Counted from the stretch's first letter, positions 36,587-45,766 are shown. The stretch: DNA of 62,210 nt from an uncultured Clostridia bacterium (GCA_944376845.1 CALWDZ010000008.1:1-62210); one strand, 5' to 3'. Made by a program: numbers and translations. The notes: generated by a model not told the origin, from the sequence alone.

Positions 36587-38173
36587 ATGAACAGAAAATC
36601 TAAGTTATTTTTTAGTTTAGTATCACTATGTTTCAGTGTAGCAATTTTATGTTTTGGCGTATATAGTGCCATGCAAGTGAGCTATTCCATAAGCGGAAGC
36701 ATAAGTTATGAATTAAATGATGTATTTGTAGATATAGAAACATCTTTATATTTATCAACATCTAATGGACTAACAAATGAGACAACTTTAACAAGTAAGA
36801 TAAGTGAGTTTGAAACAACTCTTCCTACAAATGGAGCAAGTGAAACAGTAGAACATAGTACTTTTACTGATACATATTCTTCATATTCAGATGAAACTGG
36901 ATTAAATGTAGATAATAAACCTGTATCAAATAATATACCAATTAATTATGGTGCCTATCAGCAAGATACAACAGCATATGCATATTACATAATTGTTTCA
37001 ATAACAAATTTAGCAGAGAATACAATCAATGCGGTGTTGGACTTGGGTGATACAAGCAATCTAAACAGTATAGTAGATAGAAATCAAGGTAGTAGCAATA
37101 TTGCTGGCAAAGAAACAGTATATTTTATAATTGGTATGGCTTTAGACGATGCAACAATATCAGTGAATGAAACATTTAAATATATAATAACCATTACAAC
37201 AGGAGAACTTGAAGAACCAATACTTTATACTTGTCCAGATTTTGAGGACACTCCAGCTTGGTCTAGGGTAGACGATTTCTCATTGGATCATTACATGATC
37301 ACAAATGGGAATGCCGAGAATAATGATTTTACATATGAATATCAAGGAACTCCAATGTTTTTTATCCAAAATTTCAAAATAGAAAATTTGACATCTAATT
37401 ATAACCTTACTATGTATTTAGATTATCGACTTGATGATAGTACGGCTCTTACTTTTATCTATCCAGGATATTATTCATCAGAAGATATAATAGATTCCTT
37501 TATAAACGGAACTCAACCATCTAGGCCAGAAGATGTTCCACCTTATTATGATATGCTTGATGCACTAGAAGCATATGAGCCGATGTATTTAAATAGTTCA
37601 GATACCAATAACGGAACCATTGAATTTTGTTTATTCTCTTTACAGACACATTATGCAACTTCGCCAAATACTTCACTTTTACATCTTTGCATAAGTGATG
37701 AGCCTATTGCCGCTGAACTTAATGAAAATGATGGTTACACTGTTAGATTTATTGAAGATACAGAGGGGAGTTACACAATTCCAAGCACTTACTATGGTAA
37801 AGAAATCAATGCGATTGATTTAAGAGTTGGTTCATATGGCACTTTAGTTATTCCAAATACAATAAGTAATATTTCAATAGAATCATTTACAAGAAAAGGC
37901 TATATGAGTGTTGACACACTAATCTTGGAAGATGGCATTGAATATTCTGAATTATCATTGTATGTTTATATTACATATTTAGAAATTCGCGATGTAAATT
38001 TTGCAAATAATATTCAAAGTTCGGATATTACACTTGATACTGATCAATCATTGCCAACTTTTAAAGTTAAATGTAATAGTCTTGATGAAATAACAAATGA
38101 ATGGTTAAAATCTTCAGCATTTACTCAACCAACAGAAACTGTTGATGGCTATGCAATCTTTATACCGGCATAA
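36587..38173 (+). CDS. Exported surface protein behind a poly-G tract
   Basis: The 528-residue precursor has a signal peptide (LFFSLVSLCFSVAILCFGVYSAMQ, ~6-30) followed by VSYSISGSISYELNDVFVDIE, an N-terminus resembling camelysin/TasA-like secreted proteins of Clostridia. The middle is beta-rich and Asn/Thr-rich. Residues ~385-500 (GSYTIPSTYYGKEINAIDLRVGSYGTLVIPNTI) resemble degenerate LRR_5 units. No cell-wall anchor motif is seen. A GGGG Shine-Dalgarno lies before the ATG, and a terminator closes the gene. Function is unknown. Confidence 0.75.
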   Translation: MNRKSKLFFSLVSLCFSVAILCFGVYSAMQVSYSISGSISYELNDVFVDIETSLYLSTSNGLTNETTLTSKISEFETTLPTNGASETVEHSTFTDTYSSYSDETGLNVDNKPVSNNIPINYGAYQQDTTAYAYYIIVSITNLAENTINAVLDLGDTSNLNSIVDRNQGSSNIAGKETVYFIIGMALDDATISVNETFKYIITITTGELEEPILYTCPDFEDTPAWSRVDDFSLDHYMITNGNAENNDFTYEYQGTPMFFIQNFKIENLTSNYNLTMYLDYRLDDSTALTFIYPGYYSSEDIIDSFINGTQPSRPEDVPPYYDMLDALEAYEPMYLNSSDTNNGTIEFCLFSLQTHYATSPNTSLLHLCISDEPIAAELNENDGYTVRFIEDTEGSYTIPSTYYGKEINAIDLRVGSYGTLVIPNTISNISIESFTRKGYMSVDTLILEDGIEYSELSLYVYITYLEIRDVNFANNIQSSDITLDTDQSLPTFKVKCNSLDEITNEWLKSSAFTQPTETVDGYAIFIPA

Positions 38174-38185
38174 ATAAAAAAATTT

Positions 38186-38211
38186 GAGTGTCTTTGACAC
38201 TCTTTTTTTTT
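38186..38211 (+). terminator. Rho-independent terminator of the exported protein
   Basis: GAGTGTC pairs with GACACTC and is followed by nine T residues. Confidence 0.9.
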
Positions 38212-38320
38212 GTAAAGCACTGGATTTTCTTATATTTTTTTACGCCAAAATAGGTGCAATTTCGTGCATATCTCCAAACTATTTTAGCACAGGATTTTGT
38301 ATAATAGTCTTTGGAAAAAT

Positions 38321-39160
38321 ATGACAGTATACATAGAAGATGTACTCTTTGAAAACTTTCTTGTGACATACCTTGTTTTATGTATGGTCTATGCAATACT
38401 AGGCAATAAACCTCAAAAAATAAGGCATATTTTTTCAAGTGTTATTGGGGCGGGGATTGCACTTTTGTATCCGCTCATCAACATATCAAGTTTACTTTTA
38501 ACACTTCTTAAATGCGGCATTGGATACGTGATATGTTTGGTTGCTTACAAGGGGTCACTTAAAAAGCAACTTTTGTTTTATGTGCTATTTTTATTTATTA
38601 CGGCAGTTTATGGCGGAATAAACCTTATGATAAGTTACTCCATTTATGGCAATTTTGATACTGGTAAACTTCCAACACTTGCAATAATATCAATTTTAGC
38701 AATTGTAACATATCTTTTAAACCAATGTAAAAAAACACTATACAAAAAGAAAAATGTACAAAACTTTGTATATGATGTTGTAATTAAAAATGACGGAAAA
38801 ATTGTAAAAACACAGGGTTATCTTGATACTGGGAACGTTCTTGTTGACCCAAAAGATAATCGACCTGTTGCGCTTATGGGTTTTAAAATTTTTGAAAAGT
38901 TATGCAAAGATTTCAGTGTATCAAACTTTTTAACCAAAAGTACAAATGGACTTAAAAATGGTCATTACATAAACGTTAAGACTGCAACCGGAGAAAATAG
39001 CATACTGGTATTTGATGTAGATTTTCTTGAAATCAAAAATTCAAAAGAAAAGGTGTGTATAAGTAATCCAGTTTTTGCACTTTCAAAAGTTAAAATAACT
39101 GGCTTTGACTGTGATGTTATATTAAATGCAAATTATATTAACGGGGTGAATAATGTTTAA
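38321..39160 (+). CDS. spoIIGA: SpoIIGA, sporulation membrane aspartic protease
   Basis: SpoIIGA processes pro-SigE in the mother cell. From ATG 38321 the product is 279 residues, starting [20 protein letters not shown] as family members do; an in-frame TTG at 38297 is discarded. Five hydrophobic segments cover residues ~8-135. The cytosolic protease half has GYLDTGN with catalytic Asp169. TATAAT (38300-38305) has no matching -35 at 17 bases, as would fit activator-dependent (Spo0A) control, though I see no clear Spo0A box. It overlaps sigE by 8 bases. Confidence 0.95.
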   Translation: MTVYIEDVLFENFLVTYLVLCMVYAILGNKPQKIRHIFSSVIGAGIALLYPLINISSLLLTLLKCGIGYVICLVAYKGSLKKQLLFYVLFLFITAVYGGINLMISYSIYGNFDTGKLPTLAIISILAIVTYLLNQCKKTLYKKKNVQNFVYDVVIKNDGKIVKTQGYLDTGNVLVDPKDNRPVALMGFKIFEKLCKDFSVSNFLTKSTNGLKNGHYINVKTATGENSILVFDVDFLEIKNSKEKVCISNPVFALSKVKITGFDCDVILNANYINGVNNV

Positions 39161-39866
39161 AAAATTATTGTTACTTATAAAAAAATATCTTAATATTTCA
39201 CTTTTTGACGAAGTGGAAAATATTGTTATGTACATTTGTGGCAATGAAACTTTGCCAAGTCCTCTTGAGCCAGAAGAGGAAAATGTTCTTTTGGAAGAAC
39301 TCGCCCTTGGTAATAAAAATGCTAAAGAAAAACTTATTGAACATAATTTAAGGCTTGTTGTCTATATTGCAAAAAAGTTTGAAAACACTGGACTTAACAT
39401 TGAAGACCTTTTTTCAATAGGTGCAATAGGTCTTATAAAAGCGGTACAAACATATAATTTTGATAAAAAGATTAAACTTGCTACATATGCATCCAGGTGT
39501 ATTGAAAATGAAATACTTATGCAACTTAGAAAAACAAATAAACTAAAAAATGAGATAAGTTTAGATGAGCCGTTAAATTTGGATAGTGATGGAAATGAAC
39601 TTTTGCTCCAAGATGTTCTTTACAGTGATGAAAGTGTTTCAAAAGATATGGACAAGTCCGCAGAAAAACAAATTGTGTGGAATATAATAGATAAACTAAA
39701 TGGAAGAGAAAAACAAATTATGATGTTACGCTTTGGACTAGGTGGAGAAGAAGAAAAAACACAAAAAGAAGTTGCAGATATAATGGGGATATCACAAAGT
39801 TACATATCTCGTATTGAGAAAAAAATACTTGGCAAAATGAAAAAAGATTTGGAAAAAGTAATTTAA
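39153..39866 (+). CDS. sigE: RNA polymerase sigma factor SigE (pro-form)
   Basis: The 237-residue mother-cell sigma factor carries a hydrophobic/basic pro-sequence (~residues 1-28, [12 protein letters not shown]) for SpoIIGA cleavage, region 2 ([37 protein letters not shown]) and region 4 ([29 protein letters not shown]). It is translationally coupled to spoIIGA. The pair spoIIGA-sigE, followed by sigG, is the standard order in endospore formers. Confidence 0.97.
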   Translation: MFKKLLLLIKKYLNISLFDEVENIVMYICGNETLPSPLEPEEENVLLEELALGNKNAKEKLIEHNLRLVVYIAKKFENTGLNIEDLFSIGAIGLIKAVQTYNFDKKIKLATYASRCIENEILMQLRKTNKLKNEISLDEPLNLDSDGNELLLQDVLYSDESVSKDMDKSAEKQIVWNIIDKLNGREKQIMMLRFGLGGEEEKTQKEVADIMGISQSYISRIEKKILGKMKKDLEKVI

Positions 39867-39884
39867 AATAAAATACAATATATT

Positions 39885-39920
39885 GTCATTTCAAAGAAGT
39901 AAGGCGACTGTGAGAATCTT
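39885..39920. repeat. Degenerate GTCATTCTGAG-type repeat
   Basis: TGTCATTTCAAAGAAGTAAGG and GTGAGAATCTT lie just downstream of sigE and resemble one decayed unit of the interspersed repeat. The rest of the sigE-sigG gap is A/T-only sequence and the terminator. Confidence 0.5.
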
Positions 39921-40025
39921 AAAACATTTGAAATAAAAAAAATAAATATGAAATAATTATTTTCATAAGATAAAAATAAATCATAATTAAATTCAAATAT
40001 ATAAATAAATAATTAAAAAATATAT

Positions 40026-40069
40026 ACCAAAAATAAACTTTATTGCATTTATTTTTGGTTATTTTTTTT
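40026..40069 (+). terminator. Rho-independent terminator of sigE
   Basis: ACCAAAAATAAA pairs with TTTATTTTTGGT around a 10-base loop and is followed by a T-rich tract. It separates sigE from sigG. Confidence 0.75.
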
Positions 40070-40121
40070 GTATATTTTTTGTTCAACATGGAAAGCATAT
40101 TAAAAAGCCAAAGGAGTCAAA

Positions 40122-40895
40122 ATGGCAAACAAAGTCAAAGTATGCGGTGTGGATACTTCCACGCTTCCAAAACTTACCAATGAACAATTAACTGACCTTA
40201 TGAAAAGAGTAAAACAGGGTGATGAACTTGCCCGTGATGAATTCGTTGTTGCAAACTTAAGACTTGTTTTAAGTGTTGTACAAAGGTTTTCAAATAAAAA
40301 AGAAAAATCTGACGATATGTTTCAAGTCGGTTGCGTAGGCCTTATGAAAGCAATTGATAATTTTGACCTTTCACTCAATGTGAGATTTTCAACATATGCT
40401 GTTCCTATGATTATTGGCGAGATAAGGCGTTTTCTTCGTGACAATAACTCCATTCGTGTTTCACGCAGTTTAAGAGATATTGCATACAGAGCACTTGGAG
40501 CACGTGAAGTCTTGGCAAAAAAATTTGACCGAGAGCCAACTAATGATGAAATAGCAAAGGCTATTGGTGAAGATGTCAGACAAGTAAATTTTGCGTTGGA
40601 TGCGATAAGTGAAACTGTGTCCTTAAATGAGCCGGTATACAATGATGGGAATGAGGCGGTAAGAGTTATGGACCAAGTCAGTGATGTCAAAAATAGTGAC
40701 GAAGCAATGACAGAAAAAATAGCCATTCGTGATGCCGTAAGTAAACTTAATCCAAAAGAAAAAGAAATACTTCTTATGCGTTATTTTATTGGCAAAACAC
40801 AAATGGAAGTAAGTGAAGAAGTTGGTATAAGTCAAGCACAAGTTTCACGCTTAGAAAAAAACGCTTTAGAAGCAATAAAAAGAAATCTTATTTAA
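40122..40895 (+). CDS. sigG: RNA polymerase sigma factor SigG
   Basis: The 257-residue forespore sigma factor begins MANKVKVCGVDTSTLPKLTN, a SigG-specific N-terminus, and has region 2 (NLRLVLSVVQRF..DDMFQVGCVGLMKAIDNFDLSLNVRFSTYAVPMIIGEIRRFLRD split over two helices) and region 4 (TQMEVSEEVGISQAQVSRLEKNALEAIKRNL). AAAGGAG precedes the ATG. CATATTA at 40096-40102 could be a SigF/SigG -10, without a convincing -35. Its stop touches the stop of the convergent gene. Confidence 0.97.
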   Translation: MANKVKVCGVDTSTLPKLTNEQLTDLMKRVKQGDELARDEFVVANLRLVLSVVQRFSNKKEKSDDMFQVGCVGLMKAIDNFDLSLNVRFSTYAVPMIIGEIRRFLRDNNSIRVSRSLRDIAYRALGAREVLAKKFDREPTNDEIAKAIGEDVRQVNFALDAISETVSLNEPVYNDGNEAVRVMDQVSDVKNSDEAMTEKIAIRDAVSKLNPKEKEILLMRYFIGKTQMEVSEEVGISQAQVSRLEKNALEAIKRNLI

Positions 40896-41318
40896 TTATT
40901 CAAGTTTTCTATATTTACAAACGCCAAACATTGTAGCAGATGTCCTTGTTATATTATCAAGAGCATCTTTTATTTCATAGTTAAATTTGTCTTTTTTATC
41001 AAGCATGCTTCTTGCGTCAGTGCAAGATGAAATTAGCATTACCAAAAGTGCACAATAATTAGTATTAAAGTTTCTTTCCTTAATATTATAGTTGTTTTCT
41101 TGTATGTAGTTATTTAATATGTTTGTATTTTCGGAAATTTTGTCTAATTTTTTTGAATATACTTTATTTAATTTGAATTTTTTTAAATTATTTTTTAAAC
41201 ATATAATCGTTTCAAAAATAGGCAATAAATTGTCTATAGATTTTTTTCTATTTTTTGCATATTCTTTCGCCATTTGCTCAAAAGATTCGGGCGACAATTT
41301 TTCATCATCATAAACCAT
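40896..41318 (-). CDS. Hypothetical protein convergent with sigG
   Basis: This 140-residue soluble protein is alpha-rich with many Lys and Asn (NLKKFKLNKVYSKKLDKISENTNILNNYIQENN). It has no membrane span or motif I recognise. AGGTGA lies upstream of the ATG. Its stop codon directly abuts that of sigG (TTTAATTA), so the two transcripts must overlap. Its place between sigG and spo0A hints at, but does not show, a link to sporulation. Confidence 0.6.
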   Translation of the reverse strand: MVYDDEKLSPESFEQMAKEYAKNRKKSIDNLLPIFETIICLKNNLKKFKLNKVYSKKLDKISENTNILNNYIQENNYNIKERNFNTNYCALLVMLISSCTDARSMLDKKDKFNYEIKDALDNITRTSATMFGVCKYRKLE

Positions 41319-41530
41319 AATTCACCTATAAAATATATATTCTATTGGCGCCAAAATAATTCAAAATATTTGCAATTTTAGGAGTAAATAAAATGTTTTG
41401 CTAAAAATCGACAAAATGAGTTAATTATCTAATTTTTAGTATAAAATTAGTTTGAATTCTTATTAAATTTTTCTTTTTTCATTATATATCGTGTGCTATC
41501 ATTAAGGTGGTGATAATAAAAGGAGCACAA

Positions 41531-42319
41531 ATGGAAACATCAAATAGTCAAGGCAAAAGAAAAATCAAAATCTATGTTGCTGATAACACCGATTTTAGAG
41601 AAAAAGTTATTTCATATTTTGACACAAAAGAAGATTTTGAAATTGTAGGAAGCACCGATGATGGACAAAAAGCATTGCTTGACATATGCGCACTTAAACC
41701 AGATGTTGTACTTATGGAATGCGTATTGCCAAACCTTGACGGCTTTGTGATAATGGACAAACTCACCGAAAAAATGGGAATCAACAAACCAAAAATAATC
41801 GTAATTTCATCACTATCTCATGAGGGATTTATAGCAAAAGCAATGAGCCAAGGAGCATCATACTTTTTATGCAAACCAATAGGACTTGATATAGTTGAAA
41901 GTAGGATAAATGATGTTTTTGGTCTTGAAAATCCATCCCAAGTTACAAAAGCAAAACCACGCAACCGTGCACTTGAAGAAAAAATTTCCAATATATTTAT
42001 TACCGTTGGAATACCTGCACATATAAAAGGTTATCAGTTTTTGCGTGAAGCAATAAAAATGGCTATAGACCAACCGGAAATAATAAACTCGATCACCAAA
42101 AAACTATATCCGGCAATAGCACAAAAGTTTGGCACAAGTGCCAGCAAAGTTGAACGTGCAATACGACACGCCATTGAAGTTGCATGGAATAGGGGGAAAA
42201 TAGAAAATATAAACTCAATTTTTGGACTTAAAGTTTATACTTCAAATGATAAACCAACCAATGGAGAATTTATAGCACTTGTTGCCGATAAGATGATAAT
42301 AGAAGGCGAGGGCGCGTAA
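41531..42319 (+). CDS. spo0A: Spo0A sporulation master regulator with non-canonical receiver
   Basis: From ATG 41531 (AAAGGAG upstream) the product is 262 residues. The C-terminal Spo0A domain is well conserved ([41 protein letters not shown]). In the receiver, the acidic pair is Asp18-Asn19 instead of Asp-Asp, and the position of the phosphorylated Asp is Glu63 ([15 protein letters not shown]; Bacillus has VLDIIMP). Ser94 and Lys115, equivalents of Thr and Lys in the switch, are kept. The fold is intact, so the protein should be made, but phosphorylation by the usual route is doubtful. A terminator follows. Confidence 0.96.
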   Translation: METSNSQGKRKIKIYVADNTDFREKVISYFDTKEDFEIVGSTDDGQKALLDICALKPDVVLMECVLPNLDGFVIMDKLTEKMGINKPKIIVISSLSHEGFIAKAMSQGASYFLCKPIGLDIVESRINDVFGLENPSQVTKAKPRNRALEEKISNIFITVGIPAHIKGYQFLREAIKMAIDQPEIINSITKKLYPAIAQKFGTSASKVERAIRHAIEVAWNRGKIENINSIFGLKVYTSNDKPTNGEFIALVADKMIIEGEGA

Positions 42320-42336
42320 AAAGATAAACAAAAAAA

Positions 42337-42368
42337 GGTAATGTATTAATTGACATTATCTTTTTTTT
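42337..42368 (+). terminator. Rho-independent terminator of spo0A
   Basis: GGTAATGT pairs with ACATTATC (one G-T pair) and is followed by eight T residues. Confidence 0.85.
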
Positions 42369-42417
42369 ATATAAAAGAGAATATGTTGTTTTAAATTATA
42401 AGTCTGATGAAGTAAAA

Positions 42418-42512
42418 AACACAAAATTGTGGCTAAGACAAAACTCGCGATGTTAGTCTAGGCAGGAGTATAGATAGCATCGCATAAAATACTGTATTTC
42501 ACATTATATTAT
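42418..42512 (+). repeat. Decayed copy (D) of the structured element
   Basis: It retains ACAAAATTGTGGC at the left, GACAAAACTC, an inner pair GCGATG/CATCGC and the core fragment GCAGGAGTATAG (42462-42473), then ACTGTATTTC. These pieces are in the same order as in the intact element just downstream. Confidence 0.6.
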
Positions 42513-42641
42513 AAAAAACCACCAAATAGCAAGAAAGACAAGGCTCGGTGTATCAAGCCACGCAGGAGTTTAGTTTTCTAAATGACTGTATGGTTTGGTA
42601 CACCAGAAACGAAGTATTTCGCCGCTATTTGATGGTTTTTT
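42513..42641 (+). repeat. Structured foldback element B
   Basis: The outer arms are 42513-42530 and 42624-42641 (17 of 18 paired), the inner arms 42547-42560 and 42591-42604 (12 of 14). The apical core is 42562-42589 (GCAGGAGTTTAGTTT then CTAAATGACTGT). The internal loops contain AAGGCTCG on the 5' side and AGAAACGAAGT on the 3' side. The right arm abuts the 3' end of tRNA-Leu. Confidence 0.85.
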
Positions 42642-42726
42642 GGTGCTGATGAGGAGATTTGAACTCCTACGCCCTCTCGAGCACTAGACCCTGAATCTAG
42701 CGTGTCTGCCGTTTCACCACATCAGC
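42641..42726 (-). tRNA. tRNA-Leu (anticodon CAG)
   Basis: The minus strand folds as a class II tRNA: acceptor GCTGATG with CATCAGC, anticodon stem CTAGA/TCTAG with loop TTCAGGG, a long variable arm (TGCTCGAGAGGGCGT), T arm GGAGTTCAAATCTCC and encoded CCA. Confidence 0.95.
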
Positions 42727-42828
42727 ATATTTTTCAGTATACACAAAATTAGTGAGTTTTTCAAGTTTTGGTTATATAAAGTTGAATATTATTTTTGTTT
42801 TTGTAATAAATATGATATTATAGTGAGT

Positions 42829-43713
42829 ATGAAAAAAAGTATTTTAGCAATATTTGTTTGTATTTTGTCAATTTTTTTATGTGGCTGTGCGAACGCACCA
42901 ACATATTCTTTATCACAAAATACCGATGGAACTGTAACTCAAATGTTTTACATCCCTTTTGTAGACAGTGAGTTGACTGAACTTGGTGTAGAAGCAGATA
43001 CGGTTACAGACTTAAAAAATAGTGTTATGCAAAGGTTTAACACATACTTTATGAATTTACAGCAAAATTTCGTGACTAGAGTAAATTCTGATGAAGCACT
43101 TACTCAGCAAGACAAACTTTTACTTATTGCCGGTTGTCCAACTGGAACAATTTTACCTGCGCTATCAGAAATTGGCATTATATACACACTGAATTTTTCT
43201 TCTGCTCTGCATTATTATTATTTTAATTCTGATATGCAATATACGGAGTTAATAGCGGCTTTAAATGAGGATACGAGCGTAGTTGAAGAGGGCTTTTTTA
43301 CCAATCGTGTTATAAGTACAGGAACTACGGTATACGGGCTAAACACTCAATATGCAGAAAATCAGACACTTGCTGAATATATAACTGCTTATTCAACAGA
43401 ACTTTTACAACAAAATACAGATTTAACCGACGAGCAAATTGCATCAGTTGTTCCAACAAATTTTGTTTATAGTTATGGCACAACATCCTCAAAACTTCAT
43501 AGCGATGCGGATAGAGTTTATCATTATGCCAACGGGGTCTATTATCACGAATGGGATATAACTACGGAGAATAGTGACCGTCAGATTTCTACTTGGACAA
43601 TACAGGTTAATACAAATGTCTGGTATGTTGTGATTTTATGTAGTGGATTTGTTTTGCTTGGTGTTTTGTTTTTGGTAGATTATTTAAGAAAAAGAAAACA
43701 TGCGGAGCAATAG
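42829..43713 (+). CDS. Membrane-anchored protein with lipoprotein-like signal and C-terminal span
   Basis: The 294-residue protein has an N-terminal signal peptide ending FLCGC (an atypical lipobox), an extracytoplasmic domain rich in Thr and Gln, and a C-terminal membrane span (VWYVVILCSGFVLLGVLFLVDYL) with a basic cytosolic tail. It could thus be held at both ends. ATG 42829 is preferred over GTG 42823; TATTAT lies seven bases before it and there is no Shine-Dalgarno. The Smr-domain gene starts at the next base after its stop. Function is unknown. Confidence 0.7.
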   Translation: MKKSILAIFVCILSIFLCGCANAPTYSLSQNTDGTVTQMFYIPFVDSELTELGVEADTVTDLKNSVMQRFNTYFMNLQQNFVTRVNSDEALTQQDKLLLIAGCPTGTILPALSEIGIIYTLNFSSALHYYYFNSDMQYTELIAALNEDTSVVEEGFFTNRVISTGTTVYGLNTQYAENQTLAEYITAYSTELLQQNTDLTDEQIASVVPTNFVYSYGTTSSKLHSDADRVYHYANGVYYHEWDITTENSDRQISTWTIQVNTNVWYVVILCSGFVLLGVLFLVDYLRKRKHAEQ

Positions 43714-44055
43714 ATGGACTATGCAGAGTTAAACTTAAAAGAAAATTCACCCTCAGTTTCTGAAGCACTTGCAATACTAGATATAAATTTTGAAATATAT
43801 AAAAATTCTGGTGTAAAAGTTGTAAAGATTATTCATGGCTATGGTTCGCATGGAGTGGGTGGAGCAATTTGTTTGGAACTTAGAAGATACCTTAGACAAC
43901 TCAAAAATCAAAATAAAATAAAAGACTATCTTTATGGCGATGAATGGGATATTTCAAATGAAAAATGCTTTCAAATTTTAACAAACCTTTCCGCACATTA
44001 TTTGGACAAAGATTTAAATCATAAAAACCCTGGAATTACTATTGTTGTCTTGTAG
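43714..44055 (+). CDS. Smr-domain protein
   Basis: This 113-residue protein starts MDYAELNLKENSPSVSEALAILD and has VVKIIHGYGSHGVGGAICLELRRYLRQL, matching the Smr (MutS2 C-terminal) fold where HGxGxG is the signature. Smr domains bind or cleave nucleic acid, including stalled ribosome mRNAs. It begins directly after the stop of the upstream gene. The LDLHG motif is changed to LNLKE, so nuclease activity is uncertain. A terminator overlaps its end. Confidence 0.75.
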   Translation: MDYAELNLKENSPSVSEALAILDINFEIYKNSGVKVVKIIHGYGSHGVGGAICLELRRYLRQLKNQNKIKDYLYGDEWDISNEKCFQILTNLSAHYLDKDLNHKNPGITIVVL

Positions 44056-44076
44056 TAACAAGACAATAATTTTTTT
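44041..44076 (+). terminator. Rho-independent terminator after the Smr gene
   Basis: TTGTCTTG pairs with CAAGACAA across the stop codon and is followed by TAATTTTTTT. Confidence 0.8.
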
Positions 44077-44112
44077 CATATAAAAAGTTGTTAAATTTTA
44101 TTTGGAGTGAGA

Positions 44113-44967
44113 ATGAATGCTTGTCTTGATGATGATTATAAAATTTTGCATAAAACTTTTAAAAGTTTCATAAATGATGAAAAAATTGAACACTTTTGTT
44201 ATGGAAAGTCGTTTTTTGGTCGTGACCTTATTGCATTTCATAAAGGTGAATTTTTGGGCAAACAATTTTTAATCACTGGTGGCATTCACGCAAGAGAGTA
44301 TATTTCGTCATTTGTCGTAATGGAATTATTAAAAGACTATGATTTGCCATACGGTTGTTTTTTCATTCCACTATTAAATCCAGATGGTATAGAATTGTGC
44401 CTTGGTGGAATAGAAACAATTCCTTTTGAATATAAGGATATGATAATACGGTTGAATAATTATTCAATCGATTTTTCAAAATGGAAAGCAAATGGGCGTG
44501 GGGTTGACCTTAATGTAAATTTTGACGCCAATTGGGGAAATGGAAAGTACAACAAACTTTTACCAGGATCAGAGAATTTTATTGGTGAAGAGCCTTGTAG
44601 TGAAGTTGAAAATCTTAATTTAATTAAATTTATATCTCGATATGAGATTGCGCTTTCACTTACATATCATTCAAAAGGTCAAGTTATTTATCATGGTTTT
44701 GAAGGCGGTAGCAAGAAGATAAGGCATAAAACAAAAATTTTAGCGAAAAAATTTGCTAAAAATTTAGGTTATAAAAGTATAATTTCAAAAAATTCAGTAG
44801 GAGGACTTAGTGATTATCTATGTTTAAAAAATGTTCCTAGTTTAACGGTGGAACTTGGCCACGACAATTTATCTCATCCAGTTGGAATTACAAATTTAGA
44901 AAATATATATAAAAATCAATATGTTTCAGTAAAAAATATTTTTGATTTTGTGAGGAATTATGATTGA
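44113..44967 (+). CDS. M14-family zinc carboxypeptidase, probably peptidoglycan-peptide type
   Basis: From ATG 44113 (GGAG upstream) the product is 284 residues and has no signal peptide. Zinc ligands are His59 and Glu62 in GGIHAREYIS and a His near residue 184 in TYHSKG; the catalytic Glu lies in LTVELGHD near residue 247. Small M14 enzymes like this (MpaA, ENP1 type) cut gamma-D-Glu to diamino acid bonds of murein peptides. It overlaps the M19 dipeptidase gene by 8 bases, supporting joint cell-wall peptide breakdown. Substrate is inferred. Confidence 0.88.
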   Translation: MNACLDDDYKILHKTFKSFINDEKIEHFCYGKSFFGRDLIAFHKGEFLGKQFLITGGIHAREYISSFVVMELLKDYDLPYGCFFIPLLNPDGIELCLGGIETIPFEYKDMIIRLNNYSIDFSKWKANGRGVDLNVNFDANWGNGKYNKLLPGSENFIGEEPCSEVENLNLIKFISRYEIALSLTYHSKGQVIYHGFEGGSKKIRHKTKILAKKFAKNLGYKSIISKNSVGGLSDYLCLKNVPSLTVELGHDNLSHPVGITNLENIYKNQYVSVKNIFDFVRNYD

Positions 44968-45766
44968 CCTTCACAATGATTTTTTAACTAAACTTAAAGA
45001 TGACAAAATAATAGATTATTTAGAAAATAATAAAAACTATCTAGATATGCTTTTGTGTCCAGTTTTTACAACAGAATTAAAAAATCCATTAAATTTTATA
45101 AAAAAATCAAAAAAAATTATTAAAAAATATAATTTTTGCAAAATTGCTATTGAAGATATTGGTTTTTTAAGCAATAATGATTTTGATGAAATATTGAAAA
45201 TTAAACCTACATATATAGGACTTACATGGAACTATGCAAACAGATTCGCAGGTGGTGCATATAGTAACAGTAGTTTAACAAATGCTGGTAAATATTTAAT
45301 AAAAAAATGTGAAAAAAGTAATATTTTAATTGATTGTGCACATCTAAATTATCGTTCTTTTTGCGATGTTTTAAATGTAATAGATCGTCCAATTATATGT
45401 TCACACACAGGTTTTTGTGATATCGTTTGTGATAGGCGTAATTTAACAAAAAATCAAATCAAAGATATGATTGAGAGTGGGGGCATTATAGGGTTATATT
45501 TTGTGGGTAAATATATTTCACTCAAAAATGTGGAAATTTATGATATAGTTAAAAATATTGATTACTTTGTGCAAAATTTTGGTGTTGATAATCTATGCAT
45601 AGGAAGTGATTTCTTTGGTACTGATGATTTGCCACAAAATCTAAAATCTTATAATAATATTCATATTCTATATAAGATTCTTGTTCAAAATGGATATAAA
45701 AACGATGATATAGATAAAATTTTTAATTTAAATGCAAAATTATTTTTTGATAAATATGTGTATTGA
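44960..45766 (+). CDS. M19 membrane-dipeptidase family protein
   Basis: The 268-residue protein has the M19 pattern: MIDLHNDFL (first zinc ligands), LTWNYANRFAGG, LIDCAHLNYRSF, ICSHTGFCD, RNLTKNQIKDMIESGGIIGL and IGSDFFGTDD. M19 enzymes are zinc dipeptidases that accept D- and L-residues. At 268 residues it is short for the family (~310-400). A GAGGA Shine-Dalgarno lies inside the upstream M14 gene, so the pair is translationally coupled. Confidence 0.9.
   Translation: MIDLHNDFLTKLKDDKIIDYLENNKNYLDMLLCPVFTTELKNPLNFIKKSKKIIKKYNFCKIAIEDIGFLSNNDFDEILKIKPTYIGLTWNYANRFAGGAYSNSSLTNAGKYLIKKCEKSNILIDCAHLNYRSFCDVLNVIDRPIICSHTGFCDIVCDRRNLTKNQIKDMIESGGIIGLYFVGKYISLKNVEIYDIVKNIDYFVQNFGVDNLCIGSDFFGTDDLPQNLKSYNNIHILYKILVQNGYKNDDIDKIFNLNAKLFFDKYVY

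Noticed and set aside
40069..40102. SigF/SigG-type promoter of sigG
   Set aside because: CATATTA looks like a -10, but the nearest TGTATA lies 21 bases away, too far to be convincing.
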